The notes beneath the pieces are model-generated. The model did not search any database. It was given only the letters and a program-made list of their open reading frames with translations, and was not told where the DNA came from. A stretch of 64,000 nucleotides of DNA from Sporolactobacillus vineae DSM 21990 = SL153 (lineage in GTDB: Bacteria > Bacillota > Bacilli > Bacillales > Sporolactobacillaceae): the NCBI RefSeq assembly GCF_000377985.1, contig NZ_KB899049.1, positions 1 through 64,000 on the forward strand, given 5' to 3'. Both the position numbers and the translations under genes were made by a program. Of this stretch, positions 43,642 to 52,583 are shown in pieces; positions within the stretch are counted from its first letter, which is position 1, and every line of letters starts with the position of its first letter.

Positions 43642-43778
43642 ATAAAGCTTCTTCCCGGTCTGCAAAGACCTGTCACTTTTTTATCATCTCATCAACATGG
43701 AATTATTATATAATAGAAAGCAGTTAATTTCTTCTTTTGGCCGCGGAATGGTCCGGCCGATCGAATGGAGGCGCGGAA

Positions 43779-44444
43779 GTGAGCTCGATCAGGGTTGTGA
43801 AGCAGCTGCTGGAAGCCAACGAAGACTGCAGCAATGAGGTCAAAGAAATTCTTGCCAGGAAAAAAGTGTTTGCGATAAATGTTATGGCAGCGCCGGGTGC
43901 GGGGAAAACAAGCCTGATCATCAGACTGATCGAGAAGCTGCAGCCACATTATAAGGCAGCCGTTATCGAAGGTGATATTGCCGGGCAGGTCGATGCGGAA
44001 AAACTCGACCGGCTGGGTGTTCCGGTTGTTCAGCTGAATACGAGCGGTGCCTGTCATATCGAAGCGATGTCGATGAAGAAAATGCTGACCTATTTTAATC
44101 TGGACGACATCGACGTGCTGTTCATCGAGAATGTCGGGAATCTTGTCTGCCCGGCTGAGTTTGAAATCGGTGAAGACATGAAGCTGGCGATCGTCAGCAT
44201 CCCCGAGGGCGACGATAAGGTTGTTAAATATCCGCTGCTTTTTACAAAAGCGGACCTGGTTGTTTTCAATAAGTTTGACATGATGCGTTTCTTCAATTTC
44301 AATGATCAGCAGGCAGAGAAGGATGCCCTTCAGCTGAATCCGCAGACGAAGGTTTTCCGCACCTCCTGCCAGGCAGACGGCGGCATTGGCACACTCTATG
44401 ATGAAGTTGCCTCACGGATCAGTTCGAAACTGGAAGAAGTCTGA
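43779..44444 (+). CDS. hypB: HypB-type nickel-insertion GTPase
   Basis: This 221-residue GTPase delivers nickel to enzyme active sites. The P-loop is MAAPGAGKTSLI, followed by VIEGDIAGQVDAEKL, the metal-site block NTSGACHIEAMS, FIENVGNLVCPAEF and NKFD. There is no His-rich N-terminus, so nickel storage is not expected. The start is GTG 43779, eight bases from GGAGG. No hydrogenase or urease gene is in the window; the client enzyme may lie elsewhere. Confidence 0.92.
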   Translation: MSSIRVVKQLLEANEDCSNEVKEILARKKVFAINVMAAPGAGKTSLIIRLIEKLQPHYKAAVIEGDIAGQVDAEKLDRLGVPVVQLNTSGACHIEAMSMKKMLTYFNLDDIDVLFIENVGNLVCPAEFEIGEDMKLAIVSIPEGDDKVVKYPLLFTKADLVVFNKFDMMRFFNFNDQQAEKDALQLNPQTKVFRTSCQADGGIGTLYDEVASRISSKLEEV

Positions 44445-44521
44445 AAGAAGAGTCGACGGGCGCGGATCACGAAGATTTGCTGCAATGCCTGTACGGATCC
44501 AATTTGACTGAATAAGGATGC

Positions 44522-44583
44522 AGCCACGAAGGCTGACGGATATCCGGAATCCCGGATATCTGTTGGCGTTTCGCGGCTTTTTA
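44522..44583 (+). terminator. Very long terminator hairpin between hypB and nikMN
   Basis: About 25 bp pair with few defects: AGCCaCGAA with TTtCGcGGCT, then GCTGACGGATATCCGG with CCGGATATCTGTTGGC (three G-U pairs), followed by TTTTTAATTT. It separates hypB from the transporter operon. Its size would also allow regulation by an RNA-level switch, but no known riboswitch core is seen. Confidence 0.75.
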
Positions 44584-44613
44584 ATTTACATATGAATGAG
44601 ATGAGGTCAAGTC

Positions 44614-45585
44614 ATGCATATTCCTGATAATTATCTGAGTCCGGAGACTTGTCTGGTACTCGGCGCGGCGATGGTTCCGGTACTGGCAGTTTCCGTTCGC
44701 CGGGTCCGGGCGAAGCTGCCGGAAAGGAACGTGCCGCTGATCGGCGTCGGCGCCGCACTTTCTTTTCTGATCATGTTCTTTAATGTACCGGTACCCGGCG
44801 GCACAACGGCGCACGCGGTAGGAGGAACGCTGCTGGCTGTGCTGCTCGGTCCGGAAGCAGCCTGTCTGGCGCTTGCCGCCGCACTGCTGATTCAGAGTCT
44901 GTTTTTCGGGGACGGCGGCATTCTGGCACTGGGCGCCAATCTGTTTAATATAGCCTTTGTCATGCCCTTTTCCGGTTATGCGCTGTACCATGCGTTTGCG
45001 TCCGTCCTGACCGGCGGGAAAAGAAAGCTTGCGGCCGCCGGGATCGCGTCTTATGCGGCCATCAATCTGGGTGCGCTTGCCGCCGGGGTTGAATTCGGTA
45101 TTCAGCCGCTGCTGTTCCGGGGTCCGGACGGGCTGCCGCTCTATTCGCCCTATCCGCTTCAGATTTCGGTTCCGGCGATGCTGATTCCCCATCTGACCGT
45201 CGCCGGTTTTGCCGAAGCGGCGTTCACAGTGGGCGTGCTTGCCTTTCTGCACCGGGTTTCACCGGACATGCTTCAGTCCGGGGAGGTTTCGTATAAAAAA
45301 TGGTCCGGTCTGCTGCTGTTTCTGGTTATGCTGACACCGCTCGGCCTGCTCGCCGCAGCGACGGCATGGGGAGAATGGAGCGGCCGGGAGATCGGCAGAC
45401 AGATCGGCTACGTGCCGTCCGGGATGACTCACGGGGTCGATTACCACGCGCTTTTTTCCGGTTATTCCATGAACGGTCTTCCACCGTTTGCCGGCTATCT
45501 GCTGTCGGCCGTTGCCGGATGCGCAATCCTGATCATTCTGTTCCGCCTGCTGCAGTCCGGACGGAGGAAGGGGGGTCAGCGGTGA
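44614..45585 (+). CDS. nikMN: Nickel/cobalt ECF transporter S-component, CbiM/NikM with fused NikN-like domain
   Basis: This 323-residue membrane protein begins MHIPDNYLSP, the metal-binding N-terminus of CbiM/NikM (His2). The first 215 residues give about seven helices. The C-terminal part (about 225-315) has the two-helix layout of CbiN/NikN-type PDGLE domains. It captures Ni2+ or Co2+ for the ECF complex formed with the next two genes. GTGA overlap with the next gene shows coupling. Confidence 0.9.
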   Translation: MHIPDNYLSPETCLVLGAAMVPVLAVSVRRVRAKLPERNVPLIGVGAALSFLIMFFNVPVPGGTTAHAVGGTLLAVLLGPEAACLALAAALLIQSLFFGDGGILALGANLFNIAFVMPFSGYALYHAFASVLTGGKRKLAAAGIASYAAINLGALAAGVEFGIQPLLFRGPDGLPLYSPYPLQISVPAMLIPHLTVAGFAEAAFTVGVLAFLHRVSPDMLQSGEVSYKKWSGLLLFLVMLTPLGLLAAATAWGEWSGREIGRQIGYVPSGMTHGVDYHALFSGYSMNGLPPFAGYLLSAVAGCAILIILFRLLQSGRRKGGQR

Positions 45586-46385
45586 AAGAGCATCTGATAC
45601 TGCCGGACTGGCTGACCGGAACCGATCCGGAGACTGGCGGCACTGGGAAAGCACTATTTATTGAGAAAAATATTTCCGGTTTTGTCCGGATGCTCGCGGT
45701 GCTCCGTGAACAGCGGGATCATGGTGGTTTTCTGTCGCGGATACAGCCATGGATCAAGCTTCCCGTCGCCATCATGCTCATTTTCCTTGTTTCCCTGAGC
45801 CGGAGTGCCGCCTTTGTCTCCGTAGCTGCGGTCGGACTGCTCGTACTGATCAGCGTCCTCCCCGCCGTGCAGCTTAAAAGGATCATATCGCTTGGCGCCG
45901 CTGCTGCGGTCTTTATGGCGGTCACTCTGCTTCCGGCTGTGTTTCTCGGAAATCCCCTGCGGCTCGATCTGGTGGCAAAAGTGTGGCTGTCGGTTTCTGC
46001 GGCCGGCCTCGTTGCCATGTCGACCTCCTGGCCGGAAATGACGGAAGCCCTTAAAATTTTTCATGTACCAGATCTGTTTCTTTTTGTCCTGGATATCACG
46101 ATCAAATATCTGGTGATCCTTGGCAATTTTGTACTAACCCTCTTTTATGCCCTGAAAGTGCGCACGGTCGGGCACATCTCCCGGAAGGCCCGGTCGGTCG
46201 GCGGCATCGCCGGAACCCTTTTTCTGAAATCCAGCGACATGGCCGCCGATCTGCATGATGCGATGGTCTGCAGAGGGTTTTCCGGTCATTACCGGAGAGC
46301 AGCCGTACCGGCGTTTCATGCAGCGGATCTGCTCTGTCTGGTGGTTGCCGGACTGCTGGCAGCCGCTTTCCTATTCTTGAATTAA
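45582..46385 (+). CDS. nikQ: ECF transporter T-component, CbiQ/NikQ
   Basis: This 267-residue membrane protein is the scaffold linking the S-component to the ATPase. It starts at GTG 45582, four bases inside nikMN, after GGAGGAAGGGGGG. Five to six helices are seen, plus the coupling-helix motifs AMVCRGFSG and KVRTVGH. The open frame extends upstream to 45300 but that part lies within nikMN. Confidence 0.92.
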   Translation: MKEHLILPDWLTGTDPETGGTGKALFIEKNISGFVRMLAVLREQRDHGGFLSRIQPWIKLPVAIMLIFLVSLSRSAAFVSVAAVGLLVLISVLPAVQLKRIISLGAAAAVFMAVTLLPAVFLGNPLRLDLVAKVWLSVSAAGLVAMSTSWPEMTEALKIFHVPDLFLFVLDITIKYLVILGNFVLTLFYALKVRTVGHISRKARSVGGIAGTLFLKSSDMAADLHDAMVCRGFSGHYRRAAVPAFHAADLLCLVVAGLLAAAFLFLN

Positions 46386-46388
46386 AGG

Positions 46389-47126
46389 ATGAGTCATGTG
46401 ATTGAACTGAGAAATATTTCCTATAGTTATTCAAATCAGGTAAAAGCGCTGGATCGGATTTCGCTTCATGTGTCGCAGGGGGATTCTGTGGCGCTGCTTG
46501 GGGCAAACGGCTGCGGCAAGTCCACGCTCCTGAAAGTGATCAACGGTCTGATCACAGCGGATTCCGGAGCATTTGATTTTGATGGGACGGCGGTCAATGG
46601 ACGGAAATTGAAGGACCCGCAGTTTTCCCGCCGCTTTCATAAACGGATCGGTTTCATTTTTCAGAATTCGGATGCCCAGCTGTTCTGTCCGACCGTCTAT
46701 GAGGAGATTGCTTTCGGCCCTCAGCAGCTTGGAATTTCGGGGGATGAAGCCAGGAAAAGGACGGAAGACGCGATGCGGCTGCTTCAGATCAGCACACTTG
46801 CGGATCGCGCTCCGTATCACCTCAGCGGCGGGGAGAAAAAGCGGGTGGCGATTGCCGCAGCCGTTGTATTGAATCCGGATGTCTATGTCCTCGATGAGCC
46901 GATGAATAACCTCGATCCGAAAACGCGCCGGTTCCTGCGGCAGCTGCTGATCCGGCTGAACCAGGCCGGGAAGACGCTGATCTGTGCGACTCACGACTTT
47001 GAAAATGCCGGCGATATTTTTCGGAAGGCGGCCGTCTTTTCCGCCGATCATCGGCTGATTCGTGTTGATGATTATGAAAAAGTCATCCGTGACCGGGCAT
47101 TTCTCGAAGCACAGAATATTATTTAA
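46389..47126 (+). CDS. nikO: ECF transporter ATPase, CbiO/NikO
   Basis: This protein of about 242-245 residues energises metal uptake. It has Walker A GANGCGKST, Q-loop FQNSDAQLFC, signature LSGGEKKRVAIA, Walker B VYVLDEPMNNLD and the switch His in CATHDFE. GTG 46398 is eight bases from AAAGGA; the ATG at 46389 is too close, so the protein may start at GTG. It is the last gene of the nikMN-Q-O operon and ends convergent with a small gene. Confidence 0.95.
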   Translation: MSHVIELRNISYSYSNQVKALDRISLHVSQGDSVALLGANGCGKSTLLKVINGLITADSGAFDFDGTAVNGRKLKDPQFSRRFHKRIGFIFQNSDAQLFCPTVYEEIAFGPQQLGISGDEARKRTEDAMRLLQISTLADRAPYHLSGGEKKRVAIAAAVVLNPDVYVLDEPMNNLDPKTRRFLRQLLIRLNQAGKTLICATHDFENAGDIFRKAAVFSADHRLIRVDDYEKVIRDRAFLEAQNII

Positions 47127-47413
47127 TCCCGCTGATCCCGCCAGTGCAGCGCATGGACAAATACAGGATTGTCCGGATCGGCAAATGAATTTTCCAGCAT
47201 TTTTTGAAAATGTGCGGGGCACTGTTCCTGAAGCAGTTTTCGGCTCGAAACGGTGAATTGCGCCAGATGATTCACCGGGTCAATGGCGGCCGTCAGCGGC
47301 AGTTCCTTGCTGTCGCCGCGTTCCAGCCCGTAATCGGCGAAAATGTGTCCGCCTTCCTGTTCCAGACGAAATCCGTTGAACTTCAGGTAATAGAAAAAGT
47401 TTTCCTCTTCCAT
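47123..47413 (-). CDS. Small protein of unknown function
   Basis: This 96-residue acidic soluble protein has a good ribosome site (GGAGG, 9 bases) before ATG 47413. It begins MEEENFFYYLKFNGFRLEQE. I do not recognise a family. It follows the S66 peptidase gene by 12 bases on the same strand, so the two are probably co-transcribed. It overlaps the end of nikO by four bases on the other strand. Confidence 0.65.
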   Translation of the reverse strand: MEEENFFYYLKFNGFRLEQEGGHIFADYGLERGDSKELPLTAAIDPVNHLAQFTVSSRKLLQEQCPAHFQKMLENSFADPDNPVFVHALHWRDQRD

Positions 47414-47425
47414 GATGGACCTCCA

Positions 47426-48283
47426 TTACAGGTGCAGGAATCTGCCGATCGGAAGACAGCGGGCGTCTTCACCATGACCGAGCTGCCCGGTCTGAGCCAC
47501 CGGCAAGCCGTAGCGTTGCGTGATTGTCAGGACAAGCTGTTCAATTCCCGGTTCCATCGCTTTTTCCTGCAGCTCGGAAAAAGTGCCGAGCAGAACGCCG
47601 CTGCATGTGCGGAAAACCGCAAGCTGATCGAGCTGGGCCAGGAGCGACGCCATCCGTGCCGGCCCGCCGCCGAGTGCTTCAAGAAAGACGATCTTGCCCG
47701 ATGGGTCGGGAAAGTAGCTCGTTCCGGCCAGTTTCAGGAAGCAGCGGATGTTGCCGCCGATCACCGTACCCGACAGTGCCTTTCCGCGCAGCCAGCGATA
47801 ATTGAATGAAGGGGATTCGGGCGTCATGAAATATTTATTAAAAAAGTCCTGCTGCGCGGCGGCACATCTGCCGGCCAGATTCATGACCCGGTAGTGGCGC
47901 GAAACCTTTCCCGAACGGGTGTATAAGGCATTATTGAGGACGGACAGATCACTGATACCGGTAAAGAAAGCCCGGGAACCGCGGATCCGGTCAAAATCGA
48001 GATACGGCAGAATCTGATTGGCGCTGTCCCCGCCGGATACATCGAAAATAGCACGGATTTCCGGATCGAGAAACAGGCGCATCAGTTCCGCTGCTCTTTC
48101 CTCAGGTGACCCGCTGAACGGAGAATGAGCGCAGCGATAGATCGTTTCCGCCAGTTTTGTCCTTAGGCCAAGCGTGTGCAGTGTGCTGACGATTGCATTT
48201 ACTTTTGTGCATCCGGATTCATCCAGTCCGTCTGAACACGAAATCAGTCCGACTGTATCACCGGAATTTAACAATGAGCTCAT
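47426..48283 (-). CDS. S66-family serine carboxypeptidase (LdcA/MccF-like)
   Basis: This 285-residue protein has the S66 layout: GDTVGLISCSDG at the start, the nucleophile elbow FTGISDLSVLNNALY (Ser about 109), Glu in LEALGGGPARM and His in GQLGHGEDARCLPIG near the end. LdcA acts on murein tetrapeptides and MccF on microcin C-type compounds; the present sequence does not decide between them. It forms an operon with the methyltransferase upstream (10-base gap). Confidence 0.87.
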   Translation of the reverse strand: MSSLLNSGDTVGLISCSDGLDESGCTKVNAIVSTLHTLGLRTKLAETIYRCAHSPFSGSPEERAAELMRLFLDPEIRAIFDVSGGDSANQILPYLDFDRIRGSRAFFTGISDLSVLNNALYTRSGKVSRHYRVMNLAGRCAAAQQDFFNKYFMTPESPSFNYRWLRGKALSGTVIGGNIRCFLKLAGTSYFPDPSGKIVFLEALGGGPARMASLLAQLDQLAVFRTCSGVLLGTFSELQEKAMEPGIEQLVLTITQRYGLPVAQTGQLGHGEDARCLPIGRFLHL

Positions 48284-48293
48284 TATATTCTCC

Positions 48294-49676
48294 TTATGAT
48301 TCGTGGTTCAGCCCTCTGCGACGCAGTCCTTTCGGATAAAAGTTTTTCAGCATGCCGCCGGACACTTTGCCCCATCCGAGCGGGAATCCGTCAATGGTGA
48401 CAAGCGTCCAGCCTTTTTTGGCCTGACTGGAAACCGGCAGCGTTTCACCGCGCAGATACCGTTCTTCGTCGTCTCTGCTTCTTAATGGGAAAAGATTGCG
48501 GCAGGATGATGTCTGGAGTGCCAGGGCAAGCGAATGATTCGGCTCGAACCGGTTCTTTTTCAGCTCGCCGAGATGCAGTCCGGCACGGATGACCTTGAGT
48601 CGGCCGAATTCCGGACAGGAATCCGGCAGCAAGTAGAGCTGGCTGCCCGCCGCATAAAACCTGCCGCCGAGTTTTTGCGTCAGTGTCTGCGTTTCAAAAG
48701 TTCTGAAGTCTTTCAGCTGGTTTTCACCGGCCGGGCGGGCCGTGCGGATCTTTTTCCCGGGATCACCCTGACTTTTCCGGAGTTTTGCCACAAAGTGGCC
48801 TTCGCCTTCCAGTTGGTGCGGCCAGAGCCGGGCCGTCCGACGCAGTTGTGGATTGCCCGATTCAGTCCATTCCGGACGCCCGTCTTCGATCCCGCCTGAT
48901 TTCACAATCGGCACAAGTTCCATTTCCGGATGATTCTGCAGGACTTGTTCGATCTGGCGCTCGTCTTCCTCCGGGGAGAAGGTACATGTCGAGTAGACGA
49001 GCACGCCGCCTGGACGCAGCATGGTGATCGCCTGTTCCAGAATCTCCTTCTGGAGCGCCGCACACTCCGTAACATGTGCCGGGCTCCAGTACTGAGCCGC
49101 GTCCGGATCTTTCCGGAACATCCCTTCTCCAGAGCATGGCGCGTCGACAAGAACCCTGTCGAAATTTCCCGGGAAATAGTCTGCCAGGCGTTCCGGCGTT
49201 TCGTTAGTCACCAGTGTATTCGTGATCCCCATCCGTTCAATATTTTCTGAGAGCGCCTTAGCACGTTTCGGGTAGGGTTCATTGCTGACGAGCAGTCCCT
49301 GATTGTGCATGGCACCGGCAATCTGTGTGGATTTTCCGCCGGGTGCCGCGCACAGATCAAGAACGCGTTCACCGGGCCGGGCATCAAGCGTCTCGGCGAC
49401 AAACATCGCGCTGGGCTCCTGAATGTAGTAAAGGCCGGCCTGATGCAGAGCGCTTTTACCCGGTTCATCGGCTTCCGGGTAATAATAGCCGGTGGGGCAG
49501 AACGGCACGGACCGCAAATGAAACCGGGAAAGGACAGCTGTTTTTCCATCGGAGCGTTTCAGCGGATTCATGCGCAGGCCAAAGGCACGTTTCTGCTTAT
49601 ATGTTTTGAAAAAGGCGTCTGACTCATCGCCGAGCAGGCGGGACATTTTATTGATAAAAGCTTCAGGGAGCGGCAA
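48294..49676 (-). CDS. RsmF/NSUN-family 16S rRNA m5C methyltransferase
   Basis: This 460-residue enzyme has an N-terminal NSUN domain with LCAAPGGKSTQIA (SAM site), DAPCSGEGMFRKDP (catalytic Cys) and YSTCTFSPEEDE (second Cys). The C-terminal region ends in a PUA-like RsmF extension. It methylates cytosine in rRNA. The start is TTG 49676, about 10 bases after AAGGAGG. Confidence 0.92.
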   Translation of the reverse strand: MPLPEAFINKMSRLLGDESDAFFKTYKQKRAFGLRMNPLKRSDGKTAVLSRFHLRSVPFCPTGYYYPEADEPGKSALHQAGLYYIQEPSAMFVAETLDARPGERVLDLCAAPGGKSTQIAGAMHNQGLLVSNEPYPKRAKALSENIERMGITNTLVTNETPERLADYFPGNFDRVLVDAPCSGEGMFRKDPDAAQYWSPAHVTECAALQKEILEQAITMLRPGGVLVYSTCTFSPEEDERQIEQVLQNHPEMELVPIVKSGGIEDGRPEWTESGNPQLRRTARLWPHQLEGEGHFVAKLRKSQGDPGKKIRTARPAGENQLKDFRTFETQTLTQKLGGRFYAAGSQLYLLPDSCPEFGRLKVIRAGLHLGELKKNRFEPNHSLALALQTSSCRNLFPLRSRDDEERYLRGETLPVSSQAKKGWTLVTIDGFPLGWGKVSGGMLKNFYPKGLRRRGLNHES

Positions 49677-49708
49677 AAAAAGGAACCTCCTTGACCGGAT
49701 GAAACGGT

Positions 49709-51445
49709 TTAATCAACCGAGACGTTCACATGCGTAAACTGGCGGACGTCGAACAGGCCGGTATCGGTCAGTTTCAGATCGGGAATCACCGGCAGACTGA
49801 GAAAAGAGAGTGTCAGGAACGGATTGAATGTTTCCGGAGCACCGAGCGACGACACTGCAATCCGCAGCACCTTCTGCTTCTCAGCAACTGCTGCGGCCGG
49901 CGCATCGGTCATCAGTCCGGCGATCGGCAGAGCGAGTTCCGCCAGCACTTTTCCGTGATTCACGACGACCATGCCGCCGTCGATCTGCTTCAGCCGCTGC
50001 GCCGCGGCGATCATATCGGCGTCGCTGCAGCCGGTGACAACCAGATTGTGCGAATCATGGGCAATGGTAGTGGCAATCGCTCCTGATTTCAGACCGAAAC
50101 CGCCAACAATGCCCAGGCCGATCGTACCGAGCCCCTTGTGCCGCTCGATGACGGCCATTTTGAGAAAATCTTTCCCTTCCGTAAATGTAAAAACCCCGTT
50201 GTGAACGGGTACATTCTCAACACGGTCGCGGGTGACCAGGCTGTTCGGAACGATGCCGATCACATGAGCCTTGTGTGACGGACCGATTTTAATGGTCAGC
50301 CGGTCCGGCGTTAATTCGGGAAGAACCAGCGGATGCGGTTTCGGGTGCGCTTCGGACGCCTTTTGGCTGGAAACAGCCTGCCCGTTTCCGGCAACTCTTT
50401 CCCCGCGGACATAAACCTGGCTGATGGAGAACTGTTCCAGGTCGTCCAGCAGCAGGAAATCGGCTTCATAGCCTGGTGCAATCGCCCCCTTCGTGCGCAG
50501 GCCATAGCATTCGGCCGTGTTCAGTGACGCCATTTTAATGCAGGTAATCGGATCAAGACCGCTGCGGATCGCCATACGGATATTGTGGTCGACGCTGCCT
50601 TCGGCGATCAGATCGTCGCAATATTTGTCATCGGTGCAGAAAAGAAAGCGGCGGCTGTTGCGCGCGTTGACCAGGCCGATCAGCTGGGGCAGGTCCCTGG
50701 CAACAGTCCCCTGACGGATCATCACATACATGCCGCGTGCCAGCCTGTCTTCTGCCTCGCTGATCGAGACGCATTCGTGATCCGTGCGGATGCCCGCTGT
50801 GCGATACACGTTGATCGCTCCGGCATCCAGACCGGCGCCGTGACCATCGATCCGCCACGTGTGTTTCTGCGTCATCAGCAGTTTGTCGGTCATCACCGGG
50901 TCGGCATGAAGCACAGCCGGGAAATCCATCACTTCAGCGAGGCCGAAAACATGCGGATCATCGAAAAGCGGCTCGAGGTCTTCGGCATGAAGCGTTGCAC
51001 CGTTATGTTCAAATGAAGTGGCCGGCACGGACGAAGGGAGCATCACGTAAATATCGATCAGGCTGTCGGCCGCCCGGCGGAGCATGAACCGTATCCCGTC
51101 CGTCCCGAGCACATTGGCAATTTCGTGCGGGTCGACGATAGCTGAGGTCACGCCATGCGCGGCGAGTACACCGGCAAAGGCGCCCGGCGTCAGCATCGAC
51201 GACTCAATATGCACATGGGCGTCGATAAGGGACGGACTGACGATCTTCCCGCCGGCATCCAGAGTCTTTTTGCCGTGATAGTGTCCAAGGCCGACAATCA
51301 TGCCCCCGGTAATTGCCACATCGGTATCCAGCAGGCCGCCGCCGAAGACATCGACGACCTTTCCATTTTTAATCACTAAATCCGCCGGCTTTTCTCCTGA
51401 AGCCGTGCGGATGCGATGAATAAACGCTTTTTTCTCTGACAACAA
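49709..51445 (-). CDS. ade: Adenine deaminase
   Basis: This 578-residue amidohydrolase converts adenine to hypoxanthine. It shows the metal motif DAHVHIESSML, VDPHEIANVLG, FCTDDKYCDDL and GAIAPGYEADF, plus the C-terminal adenine-deaminase domain (GFGLKSGAIATTIAHDSHN, GGMVVV). It starts at TTG 51445, after AAGGGGA. A TATAAT on the minus strand (51501-51496) gives a leader of about 45 nt. No purine riboswitch is seen. Confidence 0.96.
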   Translation of the reverse strand: MLSEKKAFIHRIRTASGEKPADLVIKNGKVVDVFGGGLLDTDVAITGGMIVGLGHYHGKKTLDAGGKIVSPSLIDAHVHIESSMLTPGAFAGVLAAHGVTSAIVDPHEIANVLGTDGIRFMLRRAADSLIDIYVMLPSSVPATSFEHNGATLHAEDLEPLFDDPHVFGLAEVMDFPAVLHADPVMTDKLLMTQKHTWRIDGHGAGLDAGAINVYRTAGIRTDHECVSISEAEDRLARGMYVMIRQGTVARDLPQLIGLVNARNSRRFLFCTDDKYCDDLIAEGSVDHNIRMAIRSGLDPITCIKMASLNTAECYGLRTKGAIAPGYEADFLLLDDLEQFSISQVYVRGERVAGNGQAVSSQKASEAHPKPHPLVLPELTPDRLTIKIGPSHKAHVIGIVPNSLVTRDRVENVPVHNGVFTFTEGKDFLKMAVIERHKGLGTIGLGIVGGFGLKSGAIATTIAHDSHNLVVTGCSDADMIAAAQRLKQIDGGMVVVNHGKVLAELALPIAGLMTDAPAAAVAEKQKVLRIAVSSLGAPETFNPFLTLSFLSLPVIPDLKLTDTGLFDVRQFTHVNVSVD

Positions 51446-51547
51446 GTGATTTCCCCTTTTCGTGCCGGAACATTCTCCGCTGATATATATAGACCATTAT
51501 AACGGAAATTCGCCGGTGTGGGAAAAGACAGGGCAGACTCAGACAGC

Positions 51548-51590
51548 AAAGCGCAGCCTCCGGAACCGGAGCACTGCGCTCTGCAAGCTC
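51548..51590 (-). terminator. Terminator after the VIT1-family gene
   Basis: A long stem on the minus strand pairs AGCGCAGtGCTCCGG with CCGGAGgCTGCGCT, followed by TTTGCTGT. The U-run is weak. Confidence 0.55.
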
Positions 51591-51601
51591 ATCATTCAGC
51601 G

Positions 51602-52288
51602 TCAGACGTGAAAGAACTGTCCGATCATATAGGTTACGGTCATCGTCAGTGCACCGACAATGATGTTTCTGGCAATCGCCGGCCAGCGCGGGGCGCCGCC
51701 GAGTCTGGCGCTGATGAAGCCGGTCAGTCCGAGTGCAATCAATACAGCCAGAACGGTGACCGGCACCTTAAATGCTCCGGGAATCAGTGCAATACAAAGG
51801 AAGGGGAGGATTGCGCCGATCGTGAAGGAAAGCATGGAGGAAAACGCGGCGTGCCAGGGATTGACATAATCTGCCGGATTGACCCCCAGTTCCGCTGCGG
51901 CATGTGCCTTGAGCGCATCCTTGCTCATCAGTTCGACGGCAACTCTTCTGGCCAGCTCCTCGGAGAGTCCGTTCTGTTCATAAATTTTTGCCAGTTCGTT
52001 GATTTCGCCGTCGTAGTCGTCTTCCAGTTCGGCGCTTTCCTTGGCGATCACGGCCTTTTCGGTGTCTTTCTGCGTGCTGACGGACACATACTCACCGCCG
52101 CCCATCGACAAAGCTCCGGATACGAGCCCGGCGAGCCCGGAGATCACCAGTGTCATGGTATTCGTTGTCGCGCCGGCTACGCCAATGACAATACCGGCTG
52201 TAGATACAATGCCGTCATTCGCACCAAGTACCCCTGCCCGAAGGATGTTCAGCTTCTGATTCATCCCGCCTTGAATCTGTTCTTCCAA
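51602..52288 (-). CDS. VIT1/CCC1-family metal transporter
   Basis: This 228-residue protein has five membrane helices in VIT order: LRAGVLGANDGIVSTAGIVIGVAGA, GLVSGALSMGGGEYVSVSTQKDTE, a soluble acidic metal-binding loop (about 75-140), then three helices (FTIGAILPFL, VLIALGLTG, NIIVGALTMTVTYMIG). The family moves Fe2+ or Mn2+ out of the cytosol. It starts at TTG 52288, 9 bases from AAGGGG. The substrate is inferred from the family. Confidence 0.9.
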   Translation of the reverse strand: MEEQIQGGMNQKLNILRAGVLGANDGIVSTAGIVIGVAGATTNTMTLVISGLAGLVSGALSMGGGEYVSVSTQKDTEKAVIAKESAELEDDYDGEINELAKIYEQNGLSEELARRVAVELMSKDALKAHAAAELGVNPADYVNPWHAAFSSMLSFTIGAILPFLCIALIPGAFKVPVTVLAVLIALGLTGFISARLGGAPRWPAIARNIIVGALTMTVTYMIGQFFHV

Positions 52289-52444
52289 GTGAATGACCCC
52301 TTTTCTGTTGGCCCTGTCAAAAGTGTCTGCTTCTTTTTGTGCCGGCTATAAAAAAATTCTTAACAGAGCTGAATAATTCATTAAAACCGAAAAAATGGTG
52401 TCTAACTGAGAATAGTAATCATGTTCACGACCCCTAAAACGGAA

Positions 52445-52474
52445 CATGCTGCCACCCCGTAAGGTGACAGCATG
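52445..52474. terminator. Hairpin in the gap between pepF and the VIT1-family gene
   Basis: The stem CATGCTGcCACC/GGTGaCAGCATG lies about 110 bases past the pepF stop. It probably ends the pepF transcript, though the T-run is interrupted (TTCCGTTTT on the minus strand). The rest of 52289-52583 is AT-rich and shows no gene. Confidence 0.5.
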
Positions 52475-52583
52475 GATTGCTTGTTTAAAATTATTATTGA
52501 TTACCGCTTAATCATTCTATTATCAAATTGTTTTTTTGTCTATACAGATCGCCTGATTCCAGAATTTATTTTAATCAACAGCC

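Noticed and set aside
44445-44613. Cobalamin or NiCo riboswitch before nikMN
   Set aside because: Only a long terminator hairpin is visible; I could not find the conserved core of either riboswitch.
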